Source: Candidatus Cryptobacteroides avicola
GTDB taxonomy: Bacteria; Bacteroidota; Bacteroidia; Bacteroidales; UBA932
Length of the DNA: 32,595 bases
Reading direction: 5' to 3'
Assembly (NCBI GenBank): GCA_017695115.1
Contig: JADILV010000052.1
Span: 1-32,595 of the forward strand
A program made the translations under genes and the position numbers. The notes under the pieces are model-generated. The model had not been told where the DNA came from. It was given only the letters and a program-made list of their open reading frames with translations, and did not search any database. This document shows positions 32,531 through 32,595 of the stretch, one piece after another. How positions within the stretch are numbered: position 1 is the stretch's first letter; each line of letters opens with the position of its first letter.

Positions 32531-32595
32531 CGGGGTGTGGCGCAGTTGGCTAGCGCATCTGGTTTGGGACCAGAGGGTCCTGTGTTCGAGTCACA
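32531..32595 (+). tRNA. tRNA-Pro (anticodon TGG), 3' end cut by window edge
   Basis: The sequence CGGGGTG opens a tRNA with a normal D arm. The anticodon stem TCTGG/CCAGA encloses the loop TTTGGGA with anticodon TGG and G at position 37. A T arm CTGTG-TTCGAGT-CACA breaks off at the edge. The 5' C at position 1 is common in proline tRNAs. The missing 3' end would complete the T stem and the acceptor stem. It reads proline CCA, and by wobble other CCN codons. Confidence 0.95.

Overview
The window reads as chromosomal DNA of a Bacteroidota bacterium, most likely order Bacteroidales. Three things point there. Most promoters I can find carry the Bacteroidota -7 box TAnnTTTG, four of them with a TTG element 19-21 bases upstream. 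Shine-Dalgarno sequences are largely absent. Several lineage-typical families are present: DUF2723, DUF4271, a split transketolase, the DUF4271-hemD-rnpA-yidD cluster and secreted GH106-like glycosidases. I do not assign a genus. Almost all of the window is coding and the longest gene-free stretch is just over 200 bases.

Layout. 1-1126 (minus): the str operon rpsL-rpsG-fusA, with fusA cut by the window edge. 1202-1671: a small secreted protein that looks like the tail of a larger beta-propeller, divergent from a plus-strand run of secreted proteins: a DUF3298/RsiV-like lipoprotein, a dipeptidyl peptidase IV, and a three-part lipoprotein ending in an endonuclease/exonuclease/phosphatase domain (1695-7449). 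7491-13477 (minus): two consecutive large exported GH106-like glycoside hydrolases. 13617-15004 (minus): pgk with a strong intrinsic terminator. 15057-16051 (plus): an RlmI-like methyltransferase. 16106-16220 (minus): tRNA-Ala(GGC). 16265-19438 (minus): a large DUF2723 membrane protein, divergent from a plus-strand series of a SUI1-family factor, DUF4271, hemD, rnpA and yidD (19455-21919), then a DUF3089 lipoprotein and menG. menA faces menG and overlaps its tail. 24841-27500 (minus): lepA followed by a family 2 glycosyltransferase. 27623-30955 (plus): a split transketolase followed by an ECF sigma factor, a small single-pass membrane protein and a Spy/CpxP-like periplasmic protein. 30958-32418 (minus): lolD and a TrmN6-like methyltransferase. 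The window ends inside a plus-strand tRNA-Pro(TGG).

How the genes fit together. Most of the window is core metabolism and translation: ribosomal proteins, EF-G, EF4, RNase P protein, tRNA genes, tRNA/rRNA methylation, phosphoglycerate kinase, transketolase, and the final prenylation and methylation steps of menaquinone synthesis. The accessory part is the secreted block at 1202-13477, which combines peptide, polysaccharide and phosphoester hydrolysis, and the sigma/membrane/periplasmic-protein trio at 29499-30955, which looks like a cell-envelope sensing unit. I see no insertion sequence, prophage, CRISPR array or defence system. The novelty candidates are therefore modest: unusual domain combinations, overlapping promoter pairs and structured leaders.
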